Assembly: GCF_030816485.1 (NCBI RefSeq) | Contig: NZ_JAUSYC010000001.1 | Location: forward strand, 2,232,001 to 2,296,000 | Reading direction: 5' to 3' | Length of the DNA: 64,000 bases | Origin: Arthrobacter sp. B1I2 | Lineage (GTDB): Bacteria > Actinomycetota > Actinomycetes > Actinomycetales > Micrococcaceae | Part shown: positions 34,310-42,844 of the stretch, in pieces | How positions within the stretch are numbered: position 1 is the first letter of the stretch | Layout: each line of letters begins with the position of its first letter | Program-made: the position numbers and the translations under genes | The notes under the pieces: generated by a model | Told to the model about the DNA's origin: nothing | Databases searched by the model: none | What the model saw: the letters and a program-made list of their open reading frames with translations, nothing else

Positions 34310-34567
34310 TCAAGACTTCCCTGTAGTTGATTCGTTGTCACGTTTACGGGCGGAGAGCAGGCCGCCTGCCACCAGGGCCACACCCGCGCCGATCATGAGG
34401 CCGATCAGGACGTACGTGCCGTTGAGGGTCACGATGCCCAGCTGCGCCACGATGATCAGCGCGGCCAGCGCCAGGACGATCAGTCCCCACACCACCGTTC
34501 CCACCCTGGCAGGTGCCGGTCCGGCTGTGTCCTGGCCCGCCGTCGTCGGAATATTGCTGCTGTCCAT
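34310..34567 (-). CDS. Two-helix membrane protein of PspC operon
   Basis: 85 residues with two hydrophobic helices (VGTVVWGLIVLALAALIIVAQLGI and TYVLIGLMIGAGVALVAGGLL) flanked by a Ser/Thr/Gly-rich N-terminus and a basic ARKRDNESTTGKS tail. It has no known motif. It sits 1 bp after the PspC-LiaF-like gene and 3 bp before the small PspC gene, so it is cotranscribed with both and probably belongs to the same membrane-stress complex. Confidence 0.8.
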   Translation of the reverse strand: MDSSNIPTTAGQDTAGPAPARVGTVVWGLIVLALAALIIVAQLGIVTLNGTYVLIGLMIGAGVALVAGGLLSARKRDNESTTGKS

Positions 34568-34568
34568 C

Positions 34569-36152
34569 TCAGTTGCCTTCCTGGATAGTGACGTTGCTGA
34601 AGGTGCCATCGATCCGCACCACCAGGTGGTTGCCGGGCTTGTCCGTGTTGTAGCTGCTTTCACGGGTGGTGGTGCCGCCGCGCTGGCCGCTTGACTCGTT
34701 CAGGTTTCCCATGGTCATGTCCGCCTTGATATCGACGGGCACGTTCTGCGGGATAACCACGGTCACGTTGCTGGCGGTGATGTCCAGGGGAACCACGACG
34801 TCGGAAGCCAGGGTGGCGGTTGGTGTCAGGTCCGTGAGGTCCACAGTTCCCCGGCCGGCGGTGATGTCGATGCCGCCGCGCGCCTCCTCGATGCTGGCCG
34901 GGTTCCAGTCCACCTGCTGGAAACGCATCCGGCCGTCGTCCAGGGTGTTGTAGATGCCGCCGGTGACCAGCGCGATCACCGCAAAGAGGCTCAGGACGCC
35001 GGAGGTCCGGCCGCGGAAGCCCGCCACCAGGATGCCCAGGCCCAGGACCGCGGCCGCGCTGGCCCACACAATCGCGTTGGCCGAGCCGCCCAGGTTTATG
35101 ATGTTCGCAGCATCCAGCGCCTTGAGTCCGCCGCCCACCAGCAGTGCTGACCCTGTTGCGATGGCGACGGCGGGAGCGCCGGGACCGGATGGCCGGGGCT
35201 TTGGCGGCTGCGGGGGAACCCACGGTGCGGGGTAGCTGCTTCCACCGGGCACCCCGCTTCCTGGCCCGCCCTGACCCGGGCCGCCGGGGGTGCCGGGGGC
35301 ACCACCGCCGGGAATGCCGTAACCGCCGTGGCCATAGGTGCCGGTACCGGTTCCGCTGGTGGGTCCATTGCCGTACGGGGGCGCTGCAGGGAATCCGGCG
35401 GATGAGCCGGAAGCCGTGCCTGCCGTGAACGGTGCGGTCTGTTCCGTACGGGAGCGCCCCATCGGGTATACAGCACCGGGGGTGGCCGCCCCGTGGGCGG
35501 CCACCGTTGGTTGGGCCTTGTTGCGCTGGGAGAGGTAGTAGATCAGGTAGACCGCGCCGCCCACCCAGAAGACGGTCCAGAGCAAGCCGCTTAGCCCGTT
35601 ATGGCTCCAGCCCCAGAAGCCTCCGCCCAGGCCGGTGAGTCCAAGGACCGTGGCGATGAGGGAACCCGTCATGCCGCTGGACCAGCGGCCCGCGCCGGCT
35701 TCCTGGACATGGATCCTGCCGTCGGGTTCCGGAAGGAAGGCCCATGCCAGGCCGTAGAGCAGCACGCCAATGCCGGCCAGGAGGGTCAGGACGATAAAGA
35801 CGCCGCGGATGATGATGGGGTCCACGCCGAGACGGTGGGCGATGCCGCTGCAGACGCCGCCGATCCACCGGTCGTTGCCCCGGTAAATGCGCTGGCTGCG
35901 GACCCAGCCGAAGAAGTCGGTGGAAGGAACCGGGGTGGTGGAGCTGCCCTGGAATGCGTAGCCCTGGGGCGGATCGGCCGGACCTGCGCCCGGATCAGCC
36001 GGGTCAGCTGCCGGACCTGCGCTCGGGCCCGCCGCAGGCTCGGGTGGCGTTGAGGAAGGGGACGGCAGCGGCTCGGTGGGCCGCTCGCTGTCCGGACCGG
36101 GAACGGGCCCGGCTGGGTGTTCGTCGTCGGGGGAAGGGGTCTGCGAGTTCAT
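34569..36152 (-). CDS. PspC domain protein with LiaF-like C-terminal domain
   Basis: 527 residues. A Pro/Ala/Asp-rich N-terminal leader of about 85 residues is followed by a PspC domain (NDRWIGGVCSGIAHRLGVDP, then LTLLAGIGVLLYGLAWAFLP). A Gly/Pro-rich low-complexity linker, further membrane helices and a beta-rich C-terminal part come next (DLTDLTPTATLASDVVVPLD; NVTVVIPQNVPVDIKADMTM), resembling LiaF/cell-wall-active antibiotic-response domains. It is a sensor-side protein of envelope stress. It is divergent from the PspC-containing histidine kinase, with a 125-bp gap, an arrangement typical of actinobacterial PspC two-component modules. Confidence 0.85.
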   Translation of the reverse strand: MNSQTPSPDDEHPAGPVPGPDSERPTEPLPSPSSTPPEPAAGPSAGPAADPADPGAGPADPPQGYAFQGSSTTPVPSTDFFGWVRSQRIYRGNDRWIGGVCSGIAHRLGVDPIIIRGVFIVLTLLAGIGVLLYGLAWAFLPEPDGRIHVQEAGAGRWSSGMTGSLIATVLGLTGLGGGFWGWSHNGLSGLLWTVFWVGGAVYLIYYLSQRNKAQPTVAAHGAATPGAVYPMGRSRTEQTAPFTAGTASGSSAGFPAAPPYGNGPTSGTGTGTYGHGGYGIPGGGAPGTPGGPGQGGPGSGVPGGSSYPAPWVPPQPPKPRPSGPGAPAVAIATGSALLVGGGLKALDAANIINLGGSANAIVWASAAAVLGLGILVAGFRGRTSGVLSLFAVIALVTGGIYNTLDDGRMRFQQVDWNPASIEEARGGIDITAGRGTVDLTDLTPTATLASDVVVPLDITASNVTVVIPQNVPVDIKADMTMGNLNESSGQRGGTTTRESSYNTDKPGNHLVVRIDGTFSNVTIQEGN

Positions 36153-36277
36153 ACCTCGATCCTCCCGTCCATGCCCGTTGCCGCTCTACTGGGGGAAACC
36201 CTGAACCGTCCCTGAGCTGTCCCCGGTTAGCGGCCGGACGCGGTCCGGGCAACCCTGATCCGTGTTTGGATTGATCC

Positions 36278-37639
36278 ATGACAACCCTCCCGGTGCGCCC
36301 GCCCCTGGCACGGAGCAGCGACCGTGTCATTGCCGGAGTGTGCTCCGGCCTGGCCGCGCACATGGGCTGGCCGGTAAAGAACGTCCGGCTGGGCATGGTC
36401 CTTGCCTCGTTCGCAGGAGGGGCGGGCCTGGTCTTTTACGCATGGCTTTGGATCATGGTGCCCACCGCGGACGAGGCGGCGCGCCGCAACGCCCGCCGGC
36501 CGGCGTCGCCCATTGCTCCAGCGGTAAGCCAGCCAACCCTGGGCCCGCCGATGCAGGGCCAGCCGGCCCAGGGAACGCCGTCCGACGGCGGAACATCCGC
36601 AGGTGCCGGTGGATCCGTTGCCGCAGGCGCGCCGGCCGGTCCGCCCTGGTTCCGGGTGCACGGGATGCGGTACGGGAAGGAAATCCTGCTCGGTAGCGGT
36701 CTCCTGCTGGTGGCCGGCATCATGATCGCCCAGCTGCTGGGAGTGGACGTGTCCCTCGGGACGCTGATTCCTGCTGCGGCGGTGCTGGGCGGTGCCTCGA
36801 TCGCCTGGATGCAGCTGGACGAGACCCGGCGCGCAGGGCTGGTGGACAAGACCAAGGCGGACCAGGCCGGCGGGTGGGGCCGGCTTGCTGCAGGCTTGGC
36901 CCTGGTGGTGGCCGGGGTCCTGGTGATGGTGTCCGGCTCGGGCTCGTGGGAACAGACGTGGCTGGCGTTGCTGGCTTCCGTGGCCGTCCTGGGCGGCGTG
37001 GTGCTGGTCCTGCTGCCGTGGGCGCTGAAGTTCTGGCGGGACCTGGAAGCCGAACGCGCCGGTAGGATCCGCGAGACGGAACGGGCGGAGATCGCTGCCC
37101 ACCTCCACGACTCCGTGCTGCAGACGCTCGCCCTGATCCAGCGGCGCGCCGGCAACGAGCACGACGTCGTCCGCCTTGCCCGTGCCCAGGAACGCGAGCT
37201 GCGCGGCTGGCTGTTCCAAGACCCCGGCCGCGAAAGCGGACAGCTTTCAGACCGGATCAAGGCCGTCGCCGCCGAGGTGGAAGACCTGCTCGGCAACGCC
37301 GTGGAAGTAGTCACCGTTGGTGATGCCGCCATGACAGAGGCGCACGAAGCCCTGGTCCAGGCAAGCCGGGAGGCCATGCTCAACGCCTCACGGCACGGCG
37401 GCGGAACCGTCTCGGTCTACCTTGAAGCATCCGACGGGAAGGCCGAGATTTTCATCAAGGACAGAGGGCCCGGTTTCCAGCTGGGGGATGTGCCGGCGGA
37501 CCGGCTCGGCGTCAGGGAATCAATAATCGGCAGGATGAAACGGCACGGCGGCTCGGCGGTAATCCTCAGCACGGGGGACGGTACCGAGATCCGGCTGAGG
37601 CTGCCGACTGCAGCAGAACATGCGGAAGGAAAATCATGA
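36278..37639 (+). CDS. Sensor histidine kinase with N-terminal PspC domain
   Basis: 453 residues. A PspC domain at 10-62 (SDRVIAGVCSGLAAHMGWPV; LVFYAWLWIMVP) is followed by a Pro/Gln-rich linker and four membrane helices. The HisKA_3 dimerisation helix has the phosphoacceptor His in EIAAHLHDSVLQTLALIQRR (about residue 276). The ATPase domain carries NASRHGGGTVSVYLE and DRGPGFQLGDVPADRLG. It should phosphorylate the response regulator that overlaps its stop codon. The sequence TTGGAT-tgatcc before the ATG may be a leaderless promoter but is weaker than the others. Confidence 0.92.
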   Translation: MTTLPVRPPLARSSDRVIAGVCSGLAAHMGWPVKNVRLGMVLASFAGGAGLVFYAWLWIMVPTADEAARRNARRPASPIAPAVSQPTLGPPMQGQPAQGTPSDGGTSAGAGGSVAAGAPAGPPWFRVHGMRYGKEILLGSGLLLVAGIMIAQLLGVDVSLGTLIPAAAVLGGASIAWMQLDETRRAGLVDKTKADQAGGWGRLAAGLALVVAGVLVMVSGSGSWEQTWLALLASVAVLGGVVLVLLPWALKFWRDLEAERAGRIRETERAEIAAHLHDSVLQTLALIQRRAGNEHDVVRLARAQERELRGWLFQDPGRESGQLSDRIKAVAAEVEDLLGNAVEVVTVGDAAMTEAHEALVQASREAMLNASRHGGGTVSVYLEASDGKAEIFIKDRGPGFQLGDVPADRLGVRESIIGRMKRHGGSAVILSTGDGTEIRLRLPTAAEHAEGKS

Positions 37640-38325
37640 ACACAACCAAGGCGGCAGGTGCCGGAGGCGCCCGGCCGGCCAATTCCGTGCGGGTGGTCAT
37701 TGTGGACGACCACGCGATCTTCCGGTCCGGGCTGAAAGCGGACCTCGACGCCGGCATCCACGTGGTGGGCGAGGCCGCCACTGTTGAACAGGCCATCGCC
37801 GTGATCGCCCAGCAGCGACCCGACGTCGTCCTCCTGGATGTGCACCTGCCCGGCGGGCTGGGTGGGGGTGGCCGGGAAGTGATCGCCGGCTCCGCCGCGC
37901 TCCTGTCCACTACCCGATTCCTCGCCCTGAGCGTCTCCGACGCGGCGGAGGACGTGGTGGCCGTCATCCGCGCCGGTGCCCGGGGCTACGTCACCAAAAC
38001 CATCTCCGGCCCCGAGATTACCGACGCCGTGTTCCGGGTGGCAGGCGGTGACGCGGTCTTCTCGCCACGCCTTGCCGGGTTCGTCCTGGACGCCTTCGGC
38101 ACCGCTCCCGCCGATATTGCCGATGACGAGCTGGACAAGCTCTCCGCCCGGGAACTCGAGGTCATGCGCCTCATTGCCCGGGGCTACAGCTACAAGGAAG
38201 TGGCCAAGGAGCTCTTCATCAGCATCAAGACGGTGGAAACCCACGTGTCAGCGGTGCTGCGCAAGCTCCAGCTCTCCAGCCGGCACGAACTGACCAAGTG
38301 GGCCGCGGAGCGCCGCCTCCTCTAA
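37636..38325 (+). CDS. LuxR/NarL-type response regulator
   Basis: 229 residues. The receiver domain (15-135) has RVVIVDDHAIFRSGLKADLD, the phosphoacceptor Asp in DVVLLDVHLPGG, and GARGYVTKTISG. A C-terminal LuxR helix-turn-helix spans about 165-228 (LDKLSARELEVMRLIARGYS; LFISIKTVETHVSAVLRKLQ). Its ATG overlaps the kinase stop as ATGA, so the pair is translationally coupled. It probably regulates the divergent PspC/LiaF-like operon, by analogy with LiaSR-type systems. Confidence 0.93.
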   Translation: MNTTKAAGAGGARPANSVRVVIVDDHAIFRSGLKADLDAGIHVVGEAATVEQAIAVIAQQRPDVVLLDVHLPGGLGGGGREVIAGSAALLSTTRFLALSVSDAAEDVVAVIRAGARGYVTKTISGPEITDAVFRVAGGDAVFSPRLAGFVLDAFGTAPADIADDELDKLSARELEVMRLIARGYSYKEVAKELFISIKTVETHVSAVLRKLQLSSRHELTKWAAERRLL

Positions 38326-38331
38326 AACAGA

Positions 38332-38392
38332 GATGCTCCATCACTTTTGGTCCCTAAACACTGCCGTTAGGGACCAAAAGTGATGGAGCATC
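38332..38392. terminator. 26-bp perfect inverted repeat between convergent genes
   Basis: Bases 38332-38357 are the exact reverse complement of 38367-38392, with a 9-nt loop (38358-38366, acactgccg). It lies between the response-regulator stop (38325) and the end of the aminotransferase on the opposite strand (38409), so it can terminate both. The stem is less GC-rich than the other terminators and includes a CTTTTGG/CCAAAAG block. Confidence 0.8.
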
Positions 38393-38408
38393 GGTGGTTT
38401 GGGGCGTC

Positions 38409-39626
38409 CTACTGGGCCTTGCCCAGGAAGTCCTGCAGGCGCTGGACGCCCGTGGCGAGGTCGTCATCGCCAAGCGCGTAGGAGAGGCGCACGAAGCCGG
38501 ACGGACCGAATGCCTCGCCGGGAACCACCGCCACCTCGACCTCGTCGAGGATCAAGGCGGCCAGCTCGGCGGAGGTCTGCGGCGTGGCGGTGCCGGACGC
38601 CGTCGGGAATTCCTTGCCCAGCAGCGCGCGGACGTCCGCGTAGACGTAGAAGGCGCCCTTCGGCGTGGGGCATTCCACCCCTTCGATCGCGTTCAGGCCG
38701 GCGACGATGGCCTTGCGCCGGCGGTCGAATGCCACCTTCATCTCGTCCACGGCGGTCAGCGGGCCGGACACCGCGGCGAGGGCAGCGATCTGCATGATAT
38801 TCGAGACGTTGGAGGTGGCGTGCGACTGCAGGTTGGTGGCCGCCTTGATGACGTCGGCAGGCCCGATCATCCAGCCCACGCGCCAGCCGGTCATGGCGTA
38901 CGTCTTGGCAACGCCGTTGAGGATGACCACCTTGTCGCCCAGCTCGGGGGCCGCGGTGGCGATCGACGTGAACGGCACGCCGTCGTAGGTCAGGTGCTCA
39001 TAGATCTCATCCGTGACCACCCACAGGCCCTTGGCCGCGGCCCACTTGCCGATCTCCGCCACCTGCTCAGGGGAGTAGACAGCACCCGTGGGGTTCGACG
39101 GCGAGACGAACAGCAGGATCTTGGTGCGGTCCGTCACGGCTGCTTCGAGCTGTTCAACGGTCACCAGGTAGTCCTGTTCGGGCCCGGCGAAAACCTCCAC
39201 GGGGACGCCGCCGGCGAGCCGGATGGCCTCCGGGTACGTGGTCCAGAACGGAGTGGGCACAATGACCTCGTCGCCCGGATCCACCAGGGTGGCGAAGGTG
39301 TTGTACACGGCCTGCTTGCCGCCGTTGGTGACCAGCACCTGCGAGGGGTCCACCGCGTAGCCGGAATCGCGCAGGGTCTTCTCTGCGATGGCCTTCTTCA
39401 GCTCGGGCAGGCCGCCGGCGGGGGAGTAGCGGTGGTACTTGGGCTGGCCCGCAGCCTCGATTGCCGCCTGGACAATGTAGTCAGGGGTGGGGAAGTCGGG
39501 TTCGCCCGCGCCGAAGCCAATAACCGGCCGGCCAGCTGCCTTCAGCGCCTTGGCCTTGGCATCGACGGCCAGGGTTGCGGATTCGGCAATTGCGGAAATG
39601 CGTTGGGAAACGCGGGCGGCAGACAT
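38409..39626 (-). CDS. Pyridoxal-phosphate aminotransferase (aspartate aminotransferase type)
   Basis: 405 residues of class I/II aminotransferases. The PLP lysine lies in [19 protein letters not shown] (about residues 241-259). [27 protein letters not shown] and the C-terminal [13 protein letters not shown] are the other fold signatures. It transfers amino groups between aspartate (or another amino acid) and 2-oxoglutarate; prephenate is a possible alternative substrate in this subfamily. It is monocistronic, and its 3' end abuts the 26-bp inverted repeat. Confidence 0.92.
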   Translation of the reverse strand: MSAARVSQRISAIAESATLAVDAKAKALKAAGRPVIGFGAGEPDFPTPDYIVQAAIEAAGQPKYHRYSPAGGLPELKKAIAEKTLRDSGYAVDPSQVLVTNGGKQAVYNTFATLVDPGDEVIVPTPFWTTYPEAIRLAGGVPVEVFAGPEQDYLVTVEQLEAAVTDRTKILLFVSPSNPTGAVYSPEQVAEIGKWAAAKGLWVVTDEIYEHLTYDGVPFTSIATAAPELGDKVVILNGVAKTYAMTGWRVGWMIGPADVIKAATNLQSHATSNVSNIMQIAALAAVSGPLTAVDEMKVAFDRRRKAIVAGLNAIEGVECPTPKGAFYVYADVRALLGKEFPTASGTATPQTSAELAALILDEVEVAVVPGEAFGPSGFVRLSYALGDDDLATGVQRLQDFLGKAQ

Positions 39627-39788
39627 GGCAGGTCCGTTCTTCGCTTGCAGCCGGCAGGCTGGAATGTGGGATTCGACGAGTTCTACTCTATGCTGTTCAC
39701 CGGACCCTCCGGGGTGCCGGTTTTGATTTATGACTGCCCCGCGCAGTACGTTTCAGGCCGGTCTTCGGGTGGGCCGGGGCGGGCTGGT

Positions 39789-39817
39789 TTTACGTAGGCG
39801 AGGTTCTTGCGTAGACT
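39789..39817 (+). promoter_or_regulatory. Candidate promoter for tRNA-Trp / secE-nusG
   Basis: TTTACG (39789-39794) and TAGACT (39812-39817) are separated by 17 bp, near the actinobacterial -35/-10 pattern, about 85 bp upstream of the tRNA. The rest of the 276-bp gap from 39627 to 39902 has nothing else I can identify. Confidence 0.4.
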
Positions 39818-39902
39818 GGTTCACCGGTGTTGAAACACGGATGATGACGTGCGCCCCAGTTCAAACTGGTGTTGGGTCGTCAAAGAGTGGCATTCACTCC
39901 AT

Positions 39903-39975
39903 AGGGTAGTGGCGCAATTGGTAGCGCAGCGGTCTCCAAAACCGCAGGTTGCAGGTTCGAGTCCTGTCTGCCCTG
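39903..39975 (+). tRNA. trpT: tRNA-Trp (anticodon CCA)
   Basis: A 73-nt cloverleaf. Acceptor stem AGGGTAG/CTGCCCT contains one G-U pair, with discriminator G at 39975. The D arm is GCGC-AATTGGTA-GCGC. The anticodon stem GCGGT/ACCGC holds loop CTCCAAA with anticodon CCA. The T arm is CAGG-TTCGAGT-CCTG. The 3' CCA is not encoded. It lies just upstream of secE, the usual actinobacterial order, and a strong hairpin with a GAAA loop follows 7 nt later. Confidence 0.95.
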
Positions 39976-39981
39976 CGCAAG

Positions 39982-40007
39982 CTGCTCCGGGCGAAAGCCC
40001 GGGGCAG
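39982..40007 (+). terminator. GAAA-loop hairpin between tRNA-Trp and secE
   Basis: CTGCTCCGGGC (39982-39992), loop GAAA, GCCCGGGGCAG (39997-40007): an 11-bp stem with one G-U pair. No T tract follows, so it may be a tRNA 3'-processing or partial-termination signal rather than a full stop. Confidence 0.55.
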
Positions 40008-40057
40008 GCGCAGCAACCATGGTTCTGATCAGGGCCGGGTAATCCACCATTGCAAAG

Positions 40058-40342
40058 ATGAGCGAGGACCAGGTGACCGAAACAGCTGCCAGCAGCTCCA
40101 AGGGCCGCCCAGCTAAGAAGGAAGCCAAGGCAAACTTCTTCGCCCGCATTGCACTCTTTGTCCGCCAGATCATCGGCGAACTTAAGAAGGTTGTAGCCCC
40201 CACCCGCAAGGAATTGATCAATTACACGCTCGTGGTGCTGGTGTTCGTGGCCATCATGATGGTCATCGTCAGCCTGCTGGACATTGGTTTCGGAACCGCT
40301 GTCAGCTGGATCTTCGGCGGCACCGGCCCCAAGGACAGCTAA
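40058..40342 (+). CDS. secE: Preprotein translocase subunit SecE
   Basis: 94 residues with a basic cytosolic head (SSSKGRPAKKEAKANFFARI) and one membrane helix (YTLVVLVFVAIMMVIVSLL) preceded by the SecE motif QIIGELKKVVAPTRKELI. It stabilises SecY in the translocon. Start is ATG 40058; a GTG at 40073 with GAGGA close upstream is an alternative that gives MTETAASS. It stands before nusG as in nearly all bacteria. Confidence 0.95.
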   Translation: MSEDQVTETAASSSKGRPAKKEAKANFFARIALFVRQIIGELKKVVAPTRKELINYTLVVLVFVAIMMVIVSLLDIGFGTAVSWIFGGTGPKDS

Positions 40343-40456
40343 GGCTGCACAATCCGCAGGCCGCGTGTTTCGCCCGGGAAACCGGAGGGAAGCGCCGGTG
40401 TGCGGGATTGAGCCATTTAAATAGGCATGTTAGGCAATGAGGAAGCAGGAGACCAA

Positions 40457-41275
40457 GTGTCTGAGCAGGAGCTCGAGGTAACCGAGACTGGGCTGGAAGA
40501 ATCCCCGGACGTCACGGCAGAAGCCGGTGAAGAGTCCGAGGTTGAGTCCTCCACGCCCGAATTCGACGACGCCACCTCCGATATTGCAGAAGCTGCCGAA
40601 GGCAACGCTTCAGACGCTGACGGGGACGATGAGCCCGCCGACGCCCTTGCAGCCGCGGCAGCAACTGCAGCCGTTGACCCGGCAGAGGAGTTCAAGGCCA
40701 AGCTGCGCCGCCAGGAAGGTGACTGGTACGTCATCCACTCCTACGCCGGGTACGAAAACCGCGTGAAGGCCAACCTTGAAACCCGCATCCAGACCCTGGA
40801 CATGGAAGATTACATCTTCGAAATCCAGGTGCCCATGGAAGAAGTCGTGGAGATCAAGAACGCCCAGCGCAAGGTCATCAACCGCGTGCGCATTCCCGGC
40901 TACGTGCTTGTCCGCATGGACCTGACCGACGCCTCCTGGGGCGCCGTCCGCCACACCCCCGGTGTCACCGGCTTCGTGGGCAACGCCCACAACCCGGTCC
41001 CGCTGCGCCTGGACGAGGTCTTCTCCATGCTCGCTCCGGTCTTCGAAGAAGAGCAGGCCGAGAAGGGCAAGCCGGTCAACAAGCAGCACCAGGCCCCGGT
41101 GGACGTTGACTTCGAAGTTGGCGAGTCTGTCATCGTCAAGGAAGGCCCGTTCGAAACCCTTCCTGCCACCATCTCCGAGATCAAGGTCGAATCCCAGACC
41201 CTCGTGGTGCTGGTTTCCATCTTCGAGCGCGAAACGCCTGTCACCCTGGCGTTCAACCAGGTCACCAAGATCTGA
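40457..41275 (+). CDS. nusG: Transcription termination/antitermination protein NusG
   Basis: 272 residues. An acidic N-terminal extension of about 75 residues, rich in Glu, Asp and Ala and typical of actinobacterial NusG, precedes the NGN domain ([20 protein letters not shown]) and the C-terminal KOW domain ([20 protein letters not shown]). It binds RNA polymerase and couples it to Rho or ribosomes. GTG 40457 is preferred, with AGGAG 5 nt upstream. An in-frame ATG at 40427 lacks a Shine-Dalgarno. Confidence 0.94.
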   Translation: MSEQELEVTETGLEESPDVTAEAGEESEVESSTPEFDDATSDIAEAAEGNASDADGDDEPADALAAAAATAAVDPAEEFKAKLRRQEGDWYVIHSYAGYENRVKANLETRIQTLDMEDYIFEIQVPMEEVVEIKNAQRKVINRVRIPGYVLVRMDLTDASWGAVRHTPGVTGFVGNAHNPVPLRLDEVFSMLAPVFEEEQAEKGKPVNKQHQAPVDVDFEVGESVIVKEGPFETLPATISEIKVESQTLVVLVSIFERETPVTLAFNQVTKI

Positions 41276-41404
41276 CAAGCCAAAGAATTCGTCCCGGCGC
41301 TGCCCGCTTAGCAGCACCGGAACGGCCGGCCGCCTCGCCATGGCGGCCAAAAACCTGAGGCACGCTCCTGTGCCCCAGGACGTTATTGAGAGAAGGACCC
41401 TACA

Positions 41405-41836
41405 TTGGCTCCCAAGAAGAAGGTCACCGGCCTCATCAAGCTGCAGATCCAGGCAGGTGCCGCCAACCCGGCCCCGCCGATCGGTCCTGCGCTTGGCCAG
41501 CACGGTGTCAACATCATGGAATTCTGCAAGGCGTACAACGCTGCGACGGAAGCCCAGCGCGGAAACGTCATCCCCGTGGAAATCACGGTCTACGAGGACC
41601 GTTCCTTCACGTTCATCACCAAGACCCCGCCGGCTGCAGAGCTCATCAAGAAGGCTGCAGGCGTTGCCAAGGGTTCAGCTACCCCGCACACCGTCAAGGT
41701 TGCCAAGCTGACCCAGGCCCAGGTCAACGAGATCGCCTCCACCAAGATGGAAGACCTCAACGCCACCAGCCTCGAAGGCGCAGCCAAGATCATCGCCGGC
41801 ACCGCCCGTTCCATGGGCATCACCGTCGAAGGCTAA
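41405..41836 (+). CDS. rplK: 50S ribosomal protein L11
   Basis: 143 residues. It binds 23S rRNA at the GTPase-associated centre. The N-terminus [20 protein letters not shown] and [20 protein letters not shown] are the standard L11 signature. The start is a TTG, with GAGAAGGA seven nt upstream. Cotranscribed with rplA. Confidence 0.97.
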
Positions 41837-42013
41837 CTCCCTTCGCTGTCCAGCGTCAGGGTAGTTGACGACGACGGGCGGCACCGCCGGGAACTCCGGC
41901 ACCAAACACATTGAAATGTTGGTCATCCGGGCCGGATAACGAACCGGATCACCGACTGTGGCAGGGCCCAGCGCGGTCCGCAGACCACAACTGCACAAGG
42001 AGAAATAAGCAGC

Positions 42014-42721
42014 ATGGCAAAGCGCAGCAAAGCATATGAGGCAGCAGCCGCCAAGATCGACGCGGAGAAGCACTACGCACCGTTCGAGGCAGTAACGCTG
42101 GCCAAGGACACCAACCCGTCCAAGTTCGACGCCACCGTTGAGGTCGCCTTCCGCCTCGGCGTTGACCCCCGCAAGGCTGACCAGATGATCCGCGGCACCG
42201 TCAACCTGCCTCACGGCACCGGTAAGACCGCCCGCGTCCTGGTCTTCGCCACGGGCGACAAGGCTGAGGCAGCAATCGCAGCCGGCGCCGACTTCGTTGG
42301 TTCCGACGACCTGATCGAAAGGATCCAGGGCGGCTGGACCGACTTCGACGCCGCCGTCGCCACCCCTGACCTCATGGGCAAGGTTGGCCGCCTCGGTAAG
42401 GTCCTGGGTCCGCGTAACCTGATGCCGAACCCGAAGACCGGCACCGTGACGGCAGACGTCGCCAAGGCTGTCAACGACATCAAGGGTGGCAAGATCGACT
42501 TCCGCGTCGACAAGCACTCCAACCTGCACTTCATCATCGGCAAGGTGTCCTTCGACGCCGTCAAGCTGGCTGAGAACTACGCAGCAGCACTGGAAGAGGT
42601 GCTTCGCCTGAAGCCGTCCGCTTCCAAGGGCCGCTACATCCAGAAGGCCACTGTTGCCACCACGTTCGGCCCGGGCATCTCCGTTGACCCCAACGTCACC
42701 AAGGTGCTCACCGACGTGTAG
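42014..42721 (+). CDS. rplA: 50S ribosomal protein L1
   Basis: 235 residues. It forms the L1 stalk of the 50S subunit and can repress its own operon. Signatures are [40 protein letters not shown] and [29 protein letters not shown] precedes the ATG. The 177-bp gap after rplK contains no ORF and could hold an L1-binding site that I did not resolve. Two strong hairpins follow the stop. Confidence 0.97.
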   Translation: MAKRSKAYEAAAAKIDAEKHYAPFEAVTLAKDTNPSKFDATVEVAFRLGVDPRKADQMIRGTVNLPHGTGKTARVLVFATGDKAEAAIAAGADFVGSDDLIERIQGGWTDFDAAVATPDLMGKVGRLGKVLGPRNLMPNPKTGTVTADVAKAVNDIKGGKIDFRVDKHSNLHFIIGKVSFDAVKLAENYAAALEEVLRLKPSASKGRYIQKATVATTFGPGISVDPNVTKVLTDV

Positions 42722-42745
42722 TCATTGTTGAGGGACTGAGGTTCC

Positions 42746-42809
42746 TGCTCCGGATCGATTCCGGAGCAACCGAAGACCGCCCCGGCGCCTAGGCGCCGGG
42801 GCGGTCTTC
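42746..42809 (+). terminator. Two tandem hairpins after rplA
   Basis: TGCTCCGGA-tcgat-TCCGGAGCA (42746-42768) is followed at once by a 38-bp perfect palindrome (42772-42809, GAAGACCGCCCCGGCGCC and its complement) and TTTCTT. The second is a classic intrinsic terminator closing secE-nusG-rplK-rplA. Confidence 0.92.
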
Positions 42810-42844
42810 TTTCTTGCCCCATTTACTTTGCCTAAGCTGGCTGC

